Below the pieces are notes generated by a model, which worked only from the letters and a program-made list of their open reading frames with translations, was not told where the DNA came from and ran no database searches. A stretch of 64,000 bases of DNA from Xylogone sp. PMI_703 (taxonomy: Eukaryota; Ascomycota; Leotiomycetes): the NCBI GenBank assembly GCA_021399445.1, contig JAJTUQ010000007.1:1240001-1304000 (forward strand), read 5' to 3'. How positions within the stretch are numbered: the stretch's first letter is position 1; the number at the start of each line of letters is the position of its first letter. This document shows positions 20,360 to 33,730 of the stretch, one piece after another. A program made the position numbers and the translations under genes.

Positions 20360-22612
20360 ATCGCACACAGCACCTGGGACATGAATAGAGATTTGACTAG
20401 ATTTAGCCTAGAGTTTCTTCCAAGCCGATCCACAATTGTGAAACATATTTCGTGAACTCATTGCAGCTAAGCTACCCTCCCCCAGACTTTGGTTTTTTCA
20501 TGGCTCGTGCCATAACGGAATATGAAATGCAGGAACAATTCAAGTAGGTTTAGATGAATAATAAAGGAGATGCAGTCTGCGAATTTTCGACAATTTAGTA
20601 ACGTCCAATCAGAATTGGTTGTATGGTGTAGTGGTAGCACATGAGATTCTGATCAATGCTCGGAGCTTTCTCGTGACCTGGGTTCGATCCCCAGTACGAC
20701 CTGTATTTTGTCGTTGACTTGGAATTTTCATCTTCTGGTGAATTTTTTGCATTCGTGTCTGAATCAGGATAAGGTTGACGTTACTACAACATTTTTGAAT
20801 GGTGGATGAGTTATGATACCAGCTTGCAGAAATAACGTACAACTACAGTTGGGCAATTGAATAAATTGCCATAAAACTCATAGCTGCGGGTAGTTAATAG
20901 TTTTCAAAATTTTGCCGTGGAAGTAGTATACCGTAGAGCTCTGAATATCTTGCCTATACTCGGCCTAAATGCTTTCCTAGAATATCAACTCAAACAAGAG
21001 ATGATGCTTTCAGATCTTCAGCTAATAGTACTTAAGAGAAGTATAAAGAATCTAGGAGGAGCATATCAAATTATCTCATGTGGTAGATGAGAGATATAAG
21101 AAATGTACTGACTGCATTTTGTTAGACTAAGTTTTCCCCAAGAAAATAGGATATGAGGTGGATTATATCATTTGTAGCTTTACTCCCAAAATTTGACTTG
21201 TTTATACCGTGATGAGAATTTCCACCGAAAAAGTCTCCCTAAACCGTATTAAAGTATAGAAGAATTACTCTGTAGTTATATTGTATTTATGGATGAACCA
21301 AACAGGATCAAGTGAGCCAGACTGTATCACAATAGAATGTACAACTTCCTCTCTTCTCAGTTATCTTCTCTTGAATGAATCTATATGAACCAGCTATTCT
21401 CATATATAACAGATTAATAATGCTTCCTTCATCTACTGAGCTCATCAATCAACGTGTGTGAATAGATGACGTAGTCAATCACTTGACGACGAAAAAGCCT
21501 GAGTCTTGGACTCAGAATAATTCCATTTTTTTCAAATATAACAAATAAATAGAAAAATCCTAGAGCTAATTCATCCATAACTCGAATACTCCTCTGCTAA
21601 TTGAACGAACCCCGCTCAGAAGTTATTTCTTTTTCTAATACACGTGATCATTTCATAACCCCCAAAAAGTTCAAAAGAAAAACTGTAACGGAAAAAAGAA
21701 AGGCAAGACACCCTCCCAAAAAGCATAACCTCCATGCAACAGTCCAACACTATGCAGACAATCCCGCACAAAGGCATAAATCCCAAAAGAAAAGAAGAGG
21801 CGAAAAAGCAACGTACCGCAGTGTCATCATATCTCATAAAACGACATTAATATGCACGAACGGGATCTAGCAACGGTCTCCTTGATAACTCTTTTTTTCC
21901 TTTTCCCCTCGTACCTGCATTTGCCCTTCCCGTTCCGCACCTCCATTACATTTTTTAGCTACGGGAGCCAGTTGAGCACGCGCTACTTGTCTGGTTGGTT
22001 GGCGAATCGGAGGTGGGTGATTTGCTGGGCAGGATTCGAGCGTTGGTGCGTTGAGTATGCAGATGGTTAGAGTGGTGAATCTGAGCGATGGGTGTGGTAG
22101 TCTGGTAGAAGATATTTGATCTTTCAGATTTCTTGAGTCTATGGCGTTGTGTCATGGGAGTCCTGAGATACATCTTGTACGCCTACAGAAGTGCGCTTAA
22201 AGGGGGGTATATTCATCATTGAAAAATATATCTGAGATGGCGAAACATGGAAATTCAAATGGAATTATAGTCATAACTAACACAGCCCCTTGGACTGCTT
22301 GAGTATAGATGCTTCAAATCGCTCTACCTAATCTTTCCTAAAAGATAATACCAAACAAACATTCCCGTCAAAAAGCATCCAGTAAATACCCATCATGGTA
22401 TATATATATATAGTATCATACATATCGCTTTTCTAATTTTTCATGGCCAAGGCTAAGCAAAAAAATGCCACCCTCTAATAAGATACAGTAGAAATTCGTA
22501 CACGCTCACACAGAGATATATTTGAGATTCATGGGGGAGACACGAGGAGCCAAACAAATGAAACGGAGGAAAAACGGATGCGACCAGAAACGTATTTCTT
22601 TAAAATCATATC
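20360..22612. other. AT-rich intergenic region with tRNA-Gln
   Basis: Only the tRNA is supported. 20880-21600 is AT-rich without coding signs. A TA microsatellite (TATATATATATA) lies near 22400. Open frames at 21601-22173 are short and lack motifs. Confidence 0.5.
20617..20702 (+). tRNA. tRNA-Gln (anticodon CUG) with a 15-nt intron
   Basis: Full cloverleaf by hand. The acceptor GGTTGTA pairs with TACGACC. The D arm is GTGTAGTGGTAGCAC. The anticodon stem TGAGA pairs with TCTCG (one G-U). The T arm is CTGGG-TTCGATC-CCCAG, and T is the discriminator base. The anticodon loop is 22 nt instead of 7, so a 15-nt intron follows the base 3' of the anticodon, the standard nuclear tRNA intron site. The CTG anticodon reads the glutamine codon CAG. 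Confidence 0.93.
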
Positions 22613-24061
22613 TCAAATCGGCGGAGTCCTAGACCCCATAGGATCCGTATTCGCTATCGAACTATCTCTCTCCACCGTCCACTGCACCTGCTTCATGATG
22701 ATCCCCTTCCGACTGTCATTGCTCTCCAGACTCTGGGTATCATCAGCGGATTTGTTGGTATGCGAGACGGTCGCCGTGTTAGATAGCATTGCGTCCTTCC
22801 TTAACACTGGCATATCGGGTCTGCTCCCTCTCCTTCTTGAGCGGGCAGCTGCACTGTTCGACATATTACTGAGTTGGTAACTCCGTTGGGTATCGGATCG
22901 TGAGGGTCCCATCTCCTGACTGAAGGGTTTGAGGAAGGCGCCGAGACAGGAGAGCGTAGCGGCCATGATGCTGTAGTCGAGCTCGATCTGCATCCAAGAG
23001 GCAGTATAGGCTCCGAGGAGCGTGGGATCGGAAGAAGCAACTTGATTATCGACGGCGTCTAAGCGGAGACCAGCAAATATGATAGTTCTGGAGGAAAGGG
23101 AGTCAGTGCCAAAGGGTCTCACAACGCGCGGGGCTTTGTAGGAAGTACTCACGGAAGTCGAATACTAAAGGCGACGACCACAACAGTCTTGAGACTCCAC
23201 GACATCTTAAGGCCAACGACCAGGTACATACAACAGCCAAACAGAGCAGCTTCGGTGATCATGTCCAATGCGACGCTTACTTTCCATCGTGCGGCCTGGA
23301 GGTGAATGTAAGTATGCGCAATTCCTAGAGTTTTGAGTAGAGGAGGATGACTAACGAGAGAGGGACAGGTTCCAGCGAGGTTAGTTAGAGCATGAGAAGA
23401 GTTGCAGTTTATACTGATCAATAGGATGGAAGCCAAAGCCCAAGCAGCCGCAGCAATGAAGGTTCCCCAGAGGACACGAGAATGCGCCTTTGCGGGGCTA
23501 AGTCGCATGCAGAGCAAGACAATGCTCCATTTGGAGACCATGAGGGCAAGGAAGAAGAGGATGGTATCTCCGAAGATAATCTAGAAGGGAAACATTCATC
23601 AGTAAGGTATATTTCCTTGTGGTTGCGCAGATTGAAGGATTGGGATGAGGAGGGGTATCATCTGTCTTGTCTTACCCTTCCTATCCGTACAAAGTCATCT
23701 CCATGGAGGAGAGTTGCGGATTTGCCGTAGCCTTTGTTGACACCAACGTACACAAGAATTGAACGGATAGTCGATAATACCTGCAATCAATTGTATTAGC
23801 TTCCTACACTTATATTTGTTTTTGCTTTTTTTATATTTTTTATATTTTGCAAAAGTGGTACAGATAAGAGATGGTTGCATTTACCGTAGCCGCTGCGACA
23901 CAATAGTCGTCCAACTTCCACGGACCATTGACCCTCACGCGAACGTACAGTCGGACACAGAGCGCCAGCCAGATGCAAGAGAGGAAAAAGGTGGTGATGA
24001 CGACGATCAGGCCAGCCTTGTCGGTAGCTGTTATAAGCTGAGCGGGAGGGACGACAGCCAT
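22613..24061 (-). CDS. Fungal rhodopsin-domain seven-helix membrane protein
   Basis: Four exons on the minus strand, 24061-23885, 23780-23676, 23580-23153 and 23087-22613, give 394 residues. All introns are GT-AG and in phase. The protein begins with a short outside segment, then a helix (GLIVVITTFFLSCIWLALCV). The sequence VRVNGPWKLDDYCVAAATV follows, the hallmark loop of the large PTH11/rhodopsin-domain group. Further hydrophobic helices and a helix-7 region YTASWMQIELDYSIMAATL complete the domain. A 100-residue Ser- and Arg-rich cytoplasmic tail ends the protein. Relatives include orphan receptor-like proteins such as Pth11; ligand and role of this one are unknown. There is no CFEM cysteine domain at the N-terminus. 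Confidence 0.88.
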
Positions 24062-27000
24062 TGTGTCTTTCCCATCTAACTACGGGAAGCTAAAAAAGGT
24101 AGGAGAGGTAAATTGCGTAAAAGCGTTGTCGAAAATGAAGGAGGGAATGGCAGATCACGAGGGAGAAGAAGAAAGACAATAGTTGAGATATTTTCTTTCC
24201 CTTCTGTGACTGCTGGTCTTTTTCGGTTCGGAGAATAAGGATCTGTCTCGGGGGGCAGAGAGATATATTGAGCGGGGATATTGAGACAGGGTCGTTAAGG
24301 GAAGTTGAAGAAAAGAAGTCCGGGGGGCTTGAGGGAGCGAATTAAGCGTGTGAGTGTGTATATGCAAGCTGCAGCGTCGTTATCTGTAGAACATGTTCGC
24401 GTGCGCCAGGAGCGGATAGGGAGCGCAGGTACAATCCCAGAGCTTAAACAAGCATGTTATGCCGGATGGTGCCAGTCGAAAATAAGGCCAGGGCCAGACC
24501 GAGTCCCGAGGAAGGGGGTATGGTTAGGTTTAATCTGGAGAGAGCCCAAGAAAGAAAGAAAAATGAACGTGAGAAGAGAGAGGGTTACGATATCGGCTTG
24601 TGTGTGATGGGTAGAGAGGGACGAAAGAGGCAGGCAGAAGAAGAGCCAGCAGGCCTAGGGTCGTATTGTGGGAAGTGTGATTATGTGCGTGATGGGGAAT
24701 CTTTGCTCGTCAGCCAGAGGTGGTCAGCATGAGTCCTCTGACTTCCCAGCAGTGTGGTTCTGCCGAGCGCCCTGATGGAGAAAAGGGCTTTGGATAAAAC
24801 ACAAATCAGTCAGGTAATGGCTTTCTCTGCTTTCCTTTTGCCGGGACAAGGAAGAGAGATCCTTTCCTCCATTGCTCTCCTTCGTTTAGGGAGATATGCA
24901 TTTTGGCAATTGGCAATTTGCCCTCATACAGCCATTCCTCACGCCTCTCAATGGCTTGGGCAAAAGACCGGTAGCGAACATAAGCCGTGCATCCAGCCCC
25001 TTCACGTACCGTTTGCGTACATAACTCTGGCCAGGGCCCGGGGGGAATGACGACGGCGAGGGTTCAGGTCGGGTGGTGGCGAATGCAGGCGTATAAGAGG
25101 GAGCGAATTAGAGCAGATACTACAGGTGATACATGATGATGGTGAACCCTCGTCCCTCGTCAACGCCTCTGTTTTCGGAGAGTTCTTGAGGATTGTCCCC
25201 TTTATGCGTGGGGCACCTGAGGAGCAGATGCCATAGTGCGTGAGATGCTAAGCCCACGCGGGTCACGGCGACGAGGATCTCCTTTCCAGCGTCATTCTCT
25301 GCCCTCTCGCACTTTGCTGACTTTGTCTCATTCTCCATCCTGGGATAACTGCGAGCCTCTGCAGTTGCGCATTGACTGACACAGGTCGTGTGCTGCATCT
25401 GTTACACAGACATCGGCGTTGTGTCAGTCAATGATAATCGCTTACACGCAGTCATAATACAGTCTATATCAATAGAGTATTTGTATATGGTCGTGTTGTA
25501 TCGGCTCTTGCTTGGACCTTCTCTGCCTTACGGTATGAGATACCTGATGCTACGCTCTGCTCTCATGGTTTTTCGCCCCTCCGATGGATCAGGGTCCGGT
25601 ATCGTGCCGTAGTAAGATGATGAGGAGCAAGCGAGAGACAAGATTCGCAGCGACCATGCCGGAGTCGAGTAGTGATGAGCACGATAACGCCATCGAGGAA
25701 AAACCTGTGCTCTGGCTTCCTGCTCTGGGATGTTCAGGATGCTGCTTCCAGCCCTGAAAAAGCGCTTTTGCCGACGCTCTCCCGTGCTCCATCTGAAGCC
25801 AGAGCCAGCCGGTGGACTATGTTCCCAGTTCTCAGTGTCCCAGTTCCCATAATAATGCCACTAGGATCGCAAACTGTATCGCATCTCATGGCATCGCGCC
25901 GTATCGTATCTCGGCCCAGGACAAAGGCTCTCCGGCTCTGTTGCCGGCCCATGTCTGGTACAGTAGCGTGCGAAAGTACAGGGCCAGTACAGTAGCACAG
26001 TACGAGTACAGTCCTCCAGCAGTGGAATCACCCTATGCCCACGGCCTATGATCCCTGCGGTCCCTGGTGGACCCTCTCCGACCCTCATCGACCCTCTCTG
26101 TGCCTTTTCAGCTCCAGTCTGTGCAGCTTGGCGGAGGACTAGGTGGCTCTTTCGGGACTACTGTCGATACACGGAGCAGCACCAGCGACGAAGCTACTCC
26201 TTCCTGAGCACCAGAGCAGAGCGCCCAGATGGAACAGGAAACAAGCACCATACCTACCGTGCCGTAGTCTTTGTCCTAGCGCAAGTGCGAACAGCGAAGT
26301 GCGGACTCGCCATCTCTGCAACGACCGAGTCGGAGGACTGCCAGGCCGGAGCAACTCCTGGGAAAGGCAGTTTTCCAGCACAGTACCGTCCTGTATCTCC
26401 GCCTTCGCAGCCACAAGTGCTGGGCGGGTTGCGATCCTGTTGGCCGTGCCTGCAGGACCACAGGAGAGCCGCCTTCAGCCACTCAGACCCAGACCGAAGC
26501 CAGAGGGTTCGGCTGCGAGATGTATCGGAATAATAATCATCGCGGGATGAGAGTGAGAGTGAGGAGGGACACGCAAAAGCCAAGAAGATGCTAAGAAGGC
26601 CGGAGCCAGACCTACTTCTGGATGGAGTTAGCAGCCGAGAGTAGGACGAGAAGGGCAAGGAAAATGGCGCTCTCCAAGCTCTCTCCACCTGCCGAGCTTC
26701 CCCCAATTGCACACTTTTATGTCCCGTGTCTTTGCAGACCTTACTGTTCATGGCGGCCGGTGCAAATAGTCTCGCGATAGTGCTGAGTTGGAACGAGCCG
26801 GCCGCCCGTTGGTACCGTGGTCCCGTCGCGCTTTCTCCGAGCGCCGTCGAGATGGGAAAAAGGGACGAACGCCTGCGCTACTGACGGTAGAGTAGTTAAC
26901 TCCCTTGACCATACGGAGTACAGAGGACCGGCAGTTATCCATCTTACGGCATGTGCTAACTGCTGGATCTCACTGGATCGTATCGTACAGTACGGTACCT

Positions 27001-28643
27001 ATCTGCTTGCTACTAGCCTGCTACTCACTGTAGATTGTCTCCCCAGCAGGCCAAACCGCCTGCTTGGTAGCGATACACAGTCAAAGCCCCAGGCGAGACA
27101 CTCACTGTACTGTACGGCAATTGTGGGTTTACCTGCCGGTCATTGCGACAGTAATTCCAACCTGCGCGTTCTAGGCTGTATCGGGGTGTTTCTCCTTGCA
27201 GCGTAATATATTGCTGTAGAAGATTTCTGCAGCCAACACACCAACATCTTCACGCCCTGCCCCCGAGGAGGCGTACAGAGAGGCCCAGGTCCTGTAGAAT
27301 ATCCAGCAGCCACGCCAATAGGAATCCACGGTAAGGCCGGATGTCTCTCCTGTGCCCTAGGTCCCAGGGCAGGAGGCCACAACAGGGGAATTAAGAGAAT
27401 AAATGCCGACAAGGCAAAGGAGAAACAATGCAACTCCATCCTCCCCGGCGTGTACTGTACTGAACTGTATCACTGTGTAAGCGAGGGCTCTGTTGGGGGC
27501 GATAACGCGTCCTGCTGGTAACATACCATGCTATGTACAAAATAATATAGCCAGCTCGAGCAGGCACTGTACAGTACTATTGAAGAGTCTTACCTACCGT
27601 ACCGAATAAGTAGGCTTCCTGATCCACTCCTCTCTTCGCCTATTTCTCTGCGTCTCCTGCGCTGATACATGGCGAATAAGCGTTATGGCCATGCTGACGG
27701 CATTGAAGCCGCGAACAATGGAGCATTAATGTCGGCCAAGTCCCCCTCGTTTGGAGGAGCAAGCCCGGATACTGGGATACCTGGATACGAGGGCTCTTCT
27801 CTTCCCCCAAAGAAGATGGAGAATGCGACTCCACCCACTGTTGCGTCGCCGAGCACGGTGCCATGCCGTCTGGCCATCCACTGCAGGAGCGCATTATTGC
27901 CATCGTGCACCAGCGTTACTGACTCCAGGCAAGCGAGAGTCTTGTTCTTTCCAAAAGCGTCCCGGGTCCCTTGGACATGGTAACAGTACCAGCGTGCTAC
28001 TGCATGCTACAACACCAGTAGTCACACAAGAAGCGCCTCATCTCCAGGGTCGCCACGGGTCCTTCGTGCTTCAGGGTTCTGAGACCGTCTGCTAATTTAC
28101 TTCGGTACGATGTAGCCATCCTGTTCTTCAAGCCACCCCATGTGCCGTGGCCCCGAGGGAGAGGATAGTGTCTCTGCTAAAGAGTGGGAATCGATCAATG
28201 GGAAGAGCTGATATAGCTTGCCCGTGCCAATCGAACCTTCCAAGCCCCTTCTCTTACAGCTGGCAAGGTTCGTCTCCAACCCACCAGGAATCTGTCCCCC
28301 GGGAACAAGAGGAGAAAAAGCCAGACCCAGAGCCCTCTATTCCCATTTGACTGGCTCACCCGGCTGCAAACCACCACTACACCCACAGACTTTGCGCATA
28401 CTTCGCCACCCCTCACTTCTTTTCGAACCTTCTTTTTCTAGTCTCTTTCTTTCCCATCATCCAACGACCTTCTTATTTGTTCTTTTTCTTCTTTGAATTC
28501 CCCCCCCAGTAGCCTCTCCTTCCACTCCAGCTCTTCACACCAACTCGAGAGTCCTGGGGCTGTCCTTAAACAAGAACCTCTCTCATTATTCTCTTGTTGT
28601 ATAAACCCTATTGCTTGCTGTTGCGTCATTGGATGCCCCAGAT
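24062..28643. other. Long gene-poor tract with GTAC-type palindromes
   Basis: 4.6 kb with no convincing gene. Open frames here are short, overlap on both strands and show no family motif. From about 25950 to 27610 the sequence is peppered with short motifs built on GTAC: several ACAGTAC units at 25957-26013, CGTACAGTACGGTACC at about 26984-26999, CTGTACTGTACGG at about 27105, and TACCGTACCG at about 27594. The 3' 300 bases are C- and T-rich, like the leader of the permease gene. Confidence 0.45.
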
Positions 28644-30419
28644 ATGGATCGCGAACAGCAAAAAGCGCGGGGCGTGAGCACCGCCGTGGACAAGTTCGAC
28701 GGAATTGAGACTCCCGACGATGGCGACGACAACTACCATGGCTACTTGGGCTCCACGCAGAATGATCGCAAAGATATGGACCGTATGGGAAAGGTCCAGG
28801 AATTGAGGAGAAACTTTCGGCCATTGTCTGCTTTAGCCTTCACGGTTATTCTGCAGGGCACCTGGGAAGTGCTCTTGGTGTAAGTAACTTGGTTTTGCTT
28901 TGCTCTCGCTCCAATTCGAACATTCGCTATGTAAAAACTATGCTTGGTAGATGAAGGTTCCCGATCTCTAACTCTGTTGCTTCCAGAGCTACCTACCAAG
29001 GTCTCGTTGATGGCGGTCTCGCCGGTCTCTTCTGGACCTACATCTGGACCTTCTTCGGCATGAGTCTTGTCAACGTCTCGCTCGCTGAGATGGCCTCCAT
29101 GGCACCCACCTCCGGAGGACAATACCACTGGGTTTCCGAGTTCGCACCACCACAGTACCAGCGCTACCTCTCTCACTTGACGGGTTGGATGTCGACTCTC
29201 TCATGGCAAGCCGGTACGGCCTCTGGTCCTTTCCTGGTTGGAACTCTCATCCAGGCGCAGATCCAGGTCAACAACCCCAGCTACAACGCAACCAACTGGC
29301 AAGGTACTCTGTTCGTCTTTGCCGTTACGCTCATTGTCTTTATCCTCAATGTGTGGGGTTCGCGCGCCATGCCATTTATCCAGAACATGATGCTTCTGGT
29401 CCACGTTGGTGGCTTCTTGTCTATCATGATTATCTTCTGGGTTCTTTCGCCCCACAACTCAGCCGATGTTGTCTTCACTCACTTTGTGAATGAGGGAGGA
29501 TGGAGCACTACCGGATTAAGTTTGATGGTTGGCCAGATCTCTGCCATTTACGGTCTCATCTGTACGTCTATGCTGTCCATGTGATATCTATCTGGCTGGT
29601 TCTCGATTACTGACATAAAACCATCTAGGCTCCGATGCTGCCGCTCACATGTCTGAAGAGACCAAGGATGCCGGTATCACTGTGCCCCGAGCCATCATTG
29701 GAAGTTATCTTCTTAACGCAGCTCTCGGTCTTGTCTTCCTCATCTCCTTCCTCTTCTGCATCACTGATCTCGATGCCGCCCTTAACGACGACACCGGCTA
29801 CCCTCATTTGTGGGTCTTCAAAAACACTGTCTCTTTGGGTGGTGTCAACGGTCTCGCCTCCATTGTCATCCTACTCATCTTTGCCGGAACCGTCTCCTTC
29901 AACTTGTCCACCTCCCGTCAGACCTGGGCTTTTGCTCGTGATGGAGGTCTTCCATTCGACAAGTGGATCTCGCACGTCAACCCCAAGCTCCAGGTTCCCG
30001 TTAACTCCGTTACCGTTACCTGCATGATCACGATCCTCCTTTCCCTGATCAACATCGGTTCTGATGTGGCTTTCAACGCCATCATCTCCCTTAACTTGGT
30101 CTCCCTTATGCTTACCTACATGATCTCCATTGGCTGCGTTCTATACCGACGTCTCTACCATCCGGAGATGTTGCCAAAGGCACGATGGAGCTTGGGCGGC
30201 TGGGGTGTTGTCATTAATGCCGGTGGGTTCATCTACTCGGTCTTCGCATTTTTCTGGTGCTTCTGGCCCAACAACACCCCCGTTGATGCCGAGTCATTCA
30301 ACTGGAGCGTGGTGATGTTTATTGCTGTAGCCATCTTCAGCACACTGGACTACTTCATCCGAGCGAGAAAGGTGTTCAAGGGACCCGTGTCGACCGTGCA
30401 GGGATGGACGATGGGTTAA
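28644..30419 (+). CDS. Amino acid / GABA-type permease (APC superfamily)
   Basis: Three exons, 28644-28879, 28987-29561 and 29629-30419, give 533 residues. About twelve membrane helices are apparent. Family marks include GTWEVLLVATYQGLVDGG, the helix TYIWTFFGMSLVNVSLAEMASMAPTSGGQYHW (helix 2 and loop, seen in pieces), YGLICSDAAAHMSEE across the second intron, and SRQTWAFARDGGLPF. These belong to the fungal GABA/choline/amino acid permease group (Uga4- and Hnm1-like) that imports nitrogen compounds across the plasma membrane. The exact substrate cannot be read from sequence. The frame is open a little upstream from a TTG, but the ATG at 28644 (MDREQQKARG) is the first ATG and gives a normal 55-residue cytoplasmic N-terminus. 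Introns are in phase and have GT-AG ends. Confidence 0.9.
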
Positions 30420-33400
30420 AATTAGAGAGTTTGTGTTTTTACTGGATAGATTTTGGTGCGAAAAGTATGTCTGTATGTGTATGTATATGAAAAGAGTCTG
30501 CATTTTGATAGAGCAGTAACCCACTCGACGCATTAGATAGTAATTGTATATCACTATTGCTCTAGATTTTTATGCTCTTGTACCTTCTTATGTTCTTTTG
30601 TATCATTTTCCGATTCTCTCTCTATGCACGCCGAGAATATACCAATGCAGGTACACATGTACTGTGTGAAGGTATGGAGTACAGCAACAGTGGGAATACA
30701 CAAAAATGTAACCTGTCCATGCAAAATTATTGTAAGACACAGCAAACCCACAGTGTGGAATAATACAGACTCCACTATTCCACAGCTCTCCACTCTGCTT
30801 CCTCGGGGTGCAACCTGGTCTTTGTGGGCCGTGCTGGATCAAAACTTGCGTAACAGCGTGGTATCGTAGAATTTCAGGAGAGACATCGCTTAACATCTTC
30901 CGTCCATAACCGAGGATTACGACTTTTTCCTCTCCTCGCCCCTTTTCTCCATCACAGGGCAATGAAAGGTGATGATATTGTACTGCATGTACTACCGGTG
31001 CCGTACCGTGTTTTACATACGAAGCACTGGTATGGTGAAGAAAGGGATAGTAATAATGCAACGCAAGTTTCAGTGCAACGCTGAAACGAAAGTTTGGAGT
31101 AAGATAAGCAATGTCAACCACCGCCTGAGCATGGTCATGGACCTGACTCAAAAACGGAGAAAGTTGCTTCTTTTCTTCTTTTTTCCATTACGATAGTGCA
31201 TCAAGTCAATTGGTACGATCGTAGCTGTAAAAAAAGGTATGCAGCTATGGTACCACCGTAAATGAGGAGAAACAAAGATCCATGAGTTGGGTACCGTAGT
31301 GCTTACGGGAGTGCTGGAGAGTAATCAAGTAGTGGATTATGAAAGGGAAGATTTCCTGGTACATTTCTTCTTCTGGATAGAGCGTACTTTTGTGTTGACC
31401 AGATTGAACTGATCTGCCCGCCGAGAGAACCCTTAGGGTCCGTCCGATCTTTGGGACGTTTTCTCGATACAGTAGGTCCTTTGACCGATCGTCTGCTTTA
31501 CTTTCCTACTTACTCAGTAGACGCGACTAATCACTGAGCTACTGCAGAGCAGGTGGTTCGATTCACGGAGGAATTTGGATTTACGCTCAGGAGGGACGAC
31601 CGTGCTATTGTAACTCAGTCGACAGTGCGCTGGACACTGCTCCACAGTACACGTACAGAAAGGCTCGAGAGAGGTTCAAAAAAGGGTCCGTACGTTCGCT
31701 CGCTCGCTCCCTTTCGGTGGTTACGTTCGCATTCGGAGGGCAAGGGCCAGCGATTCAGGGTCTTTCGATAGGGGATCGTCGATTGGATTTCCTTACGGAG
31801 TTTACGAGCTTTCTTTTTTTCCCTGAAGAAGGGGTGGACCTTATCTGGCAACCACATGGCAACAAAGTGGACCATGTTACAGTGCCGTCAGCTACTCCGC
31901 TGTTGCCAATACGCCGTGTGCGTGAACCGTACCCGTGGGTTCGCTATTCATTATGAAATGGTAATATACCCGGTACCTCCTCCGTACAGTAACCCTCAAT
32001 CCGTGCTTGACAAATACTTACGTGCCGAAGAAGTAATGAAAGACATGGGGTTTGTGCTCATTCGAGTTGCCCCTTGTTCTTGTAGAAGCAGGCCCCCATT
32101 CTTGGCTCGATTCACTCGTTGTATTAATTGAATTTTTGCTTTTTTCTTCAACTTTTGTACAGTTGTGTAGGGGTGTGGCCGTTTATACTCCATAAAGTAT
32201 GTGAATACCACCCTACTGTAGTACTCTAAAGCTAAACTGTAGGTCATTAAGGCACGCATTGGCCTCTTAGCACAGAGTATAGTACTCATTATTGCTGTTG
32301 TCTTTTTTGGTGTGGACTTTCCTCATCCGCATCGTACTGCATCTCGGTGTTGTAACCTTCCCGTGCTGTTCCTGAGATGGCGTCGAGATTATTAGACGGT
32401 ACTACACTTACTTACCGGGAATAACGGATAGTTACTCATGCAATTGCCGTACATCTAGAAATAATTAGGGCACATGTGGGACTCGTTCCCTACTGGATGC
32501 CATATTCATGAGCCGTACCGTGAGATATCAAGCCACAGGAGACAAAACTTGCACAGAAGTGCGGGCAACCGTTTACCCACGGGCAAGAAGATGATTCCGG
32601 TTTTCAGCACCACATGAGACACTTGGAGAAAATATGGAGCATGGCGTGGTGTTTTCATTGCTTGGCTGCTTACTGTGGTTCCCGTCTCTAGACGCTATCT
32701 ATTTTGCTCGTCATACGGTGAATGGTGGTTATGGCGCTGCTAACGCTTGACTCAGTGTATAAGCTACAGTGGTACACAGATTCGAAGTACACGTGGAATG
32801 CGAGCGTTCCAGATCTAAAATCTTACGTCTAGATGTTCTACCGGTAGGTGAATGACCCACAGGAATATGCCAGCGGCGCTGTGCCGTAGCTCTAACACTA
32901 GAACAGATGGACGCGTAATGTACCGGACTGTATGGGTACCTGCAATTATCAGGGGGTTTCAAAGTCTGGTCCATATATCTGGTTAGCGAGTGAGAGTAGG
33001 TCGGGAACGTACGACTGGTGCAATCTCTAAAGCTACATGGTGGTATATATAGATTGGATCTCAGCATATATAGATCAGATCTTTAGTCCTAGAAGACGAT
33101 AGAGATCAACATATTCTGGATATGGATTGTATCGGTCGATCAGCAATTAAGGTTGATGAGCAATTCCCGCTTACCTGGGCTTTGAATATATCAATGTGTT
33201 CCGGGTCATATCCTTGCACAGAAGCTCTTTGAGATCTTTGCTAGTAGTGAAGGTAATTATGAGATGCTAGACTAAAATTCTGGCGTTGATCTTTAAAATA
33301 CGAAGCCTAGAACCCCGTTCTTTGATTGATTGTTATAGAATTTGTGAATAATGGGAGTTTATGTATTACAAAGTAGCATATACTGCACTGGCAAACCGTT

Positions 33401-33730
33401 GGTAGATTAACAAGATATAAACGAGGAGTATGTCAATTGACTCAATGGGTAAAGGAATAGTGCCTATGATCCCTGCCAGACAGAATATGAAGTATCTACT
33501 GAGTCCTATGTCTATGTAAAGCTTAACTTGACCCATGCCTATTCCTCTATGTTCGGTCCTAATGATGAGGTTGAGGTTGATACAGTAGAGCTGATAGAGT
33601 TGATAGGCGGGGAGCTTCCACATGTAAAATTACGTCATTGGTTGGCTCGTATGTTCCGACGCCCGACGTCGGAGCTGTTTGTCAAATTCTGTCTCCGTGA
33701 AGAATCCCCATTCTGCAACCCGCAAGTCCA
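30420..33730. other. Gene-poor tract upstream of threonine synthase
   Basis: 3.3 kb without a convincing gene. GTAC-type motifs continue, for example GTGCCGTACCGTG at about 30999, GGTACCGTAG at 31290, CCGTACAGTAA near 31983 and GAGCCGTACCGTGAG near 32510. The open frames at 30603-32300 overlap on both strands and carry no motif. The last 300 bases form the thr4 promoter. Confidence 0.45.
33438..33444. promoter_or_regulatory. Candidate Gcn4/CPC1 site upstream of threonine synthase
   Basis: TGACTCA, the consensus for the bZIP regulator of general amino acid control (Gcn4, CPC1, CpcA), lies about 290 bp before the thr4 ATG. A partial match, TGAGTC, follows at 33500-33505. Amino acid biosynthetic genes are known targets; use of this site is inference. 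Confidence 0.5.

Noticed and set aside
24305..28350. Many 60-165-codon open frames on both strands
   Set aside because: They overlap each other in several frames, mostly lack ATG starts or motifs, and the region is simply low in stops because of its GC content.
31480..31575. tRNA-like pieces (D-arm-like AGTAGCTCAGTGATTAG on the minus strand, TTCGATTC on the plus strand)
   Set aside because: The two pieces lie on opposite strands and no acceptor or T stem pairs; no cloverleaf can be drawn.
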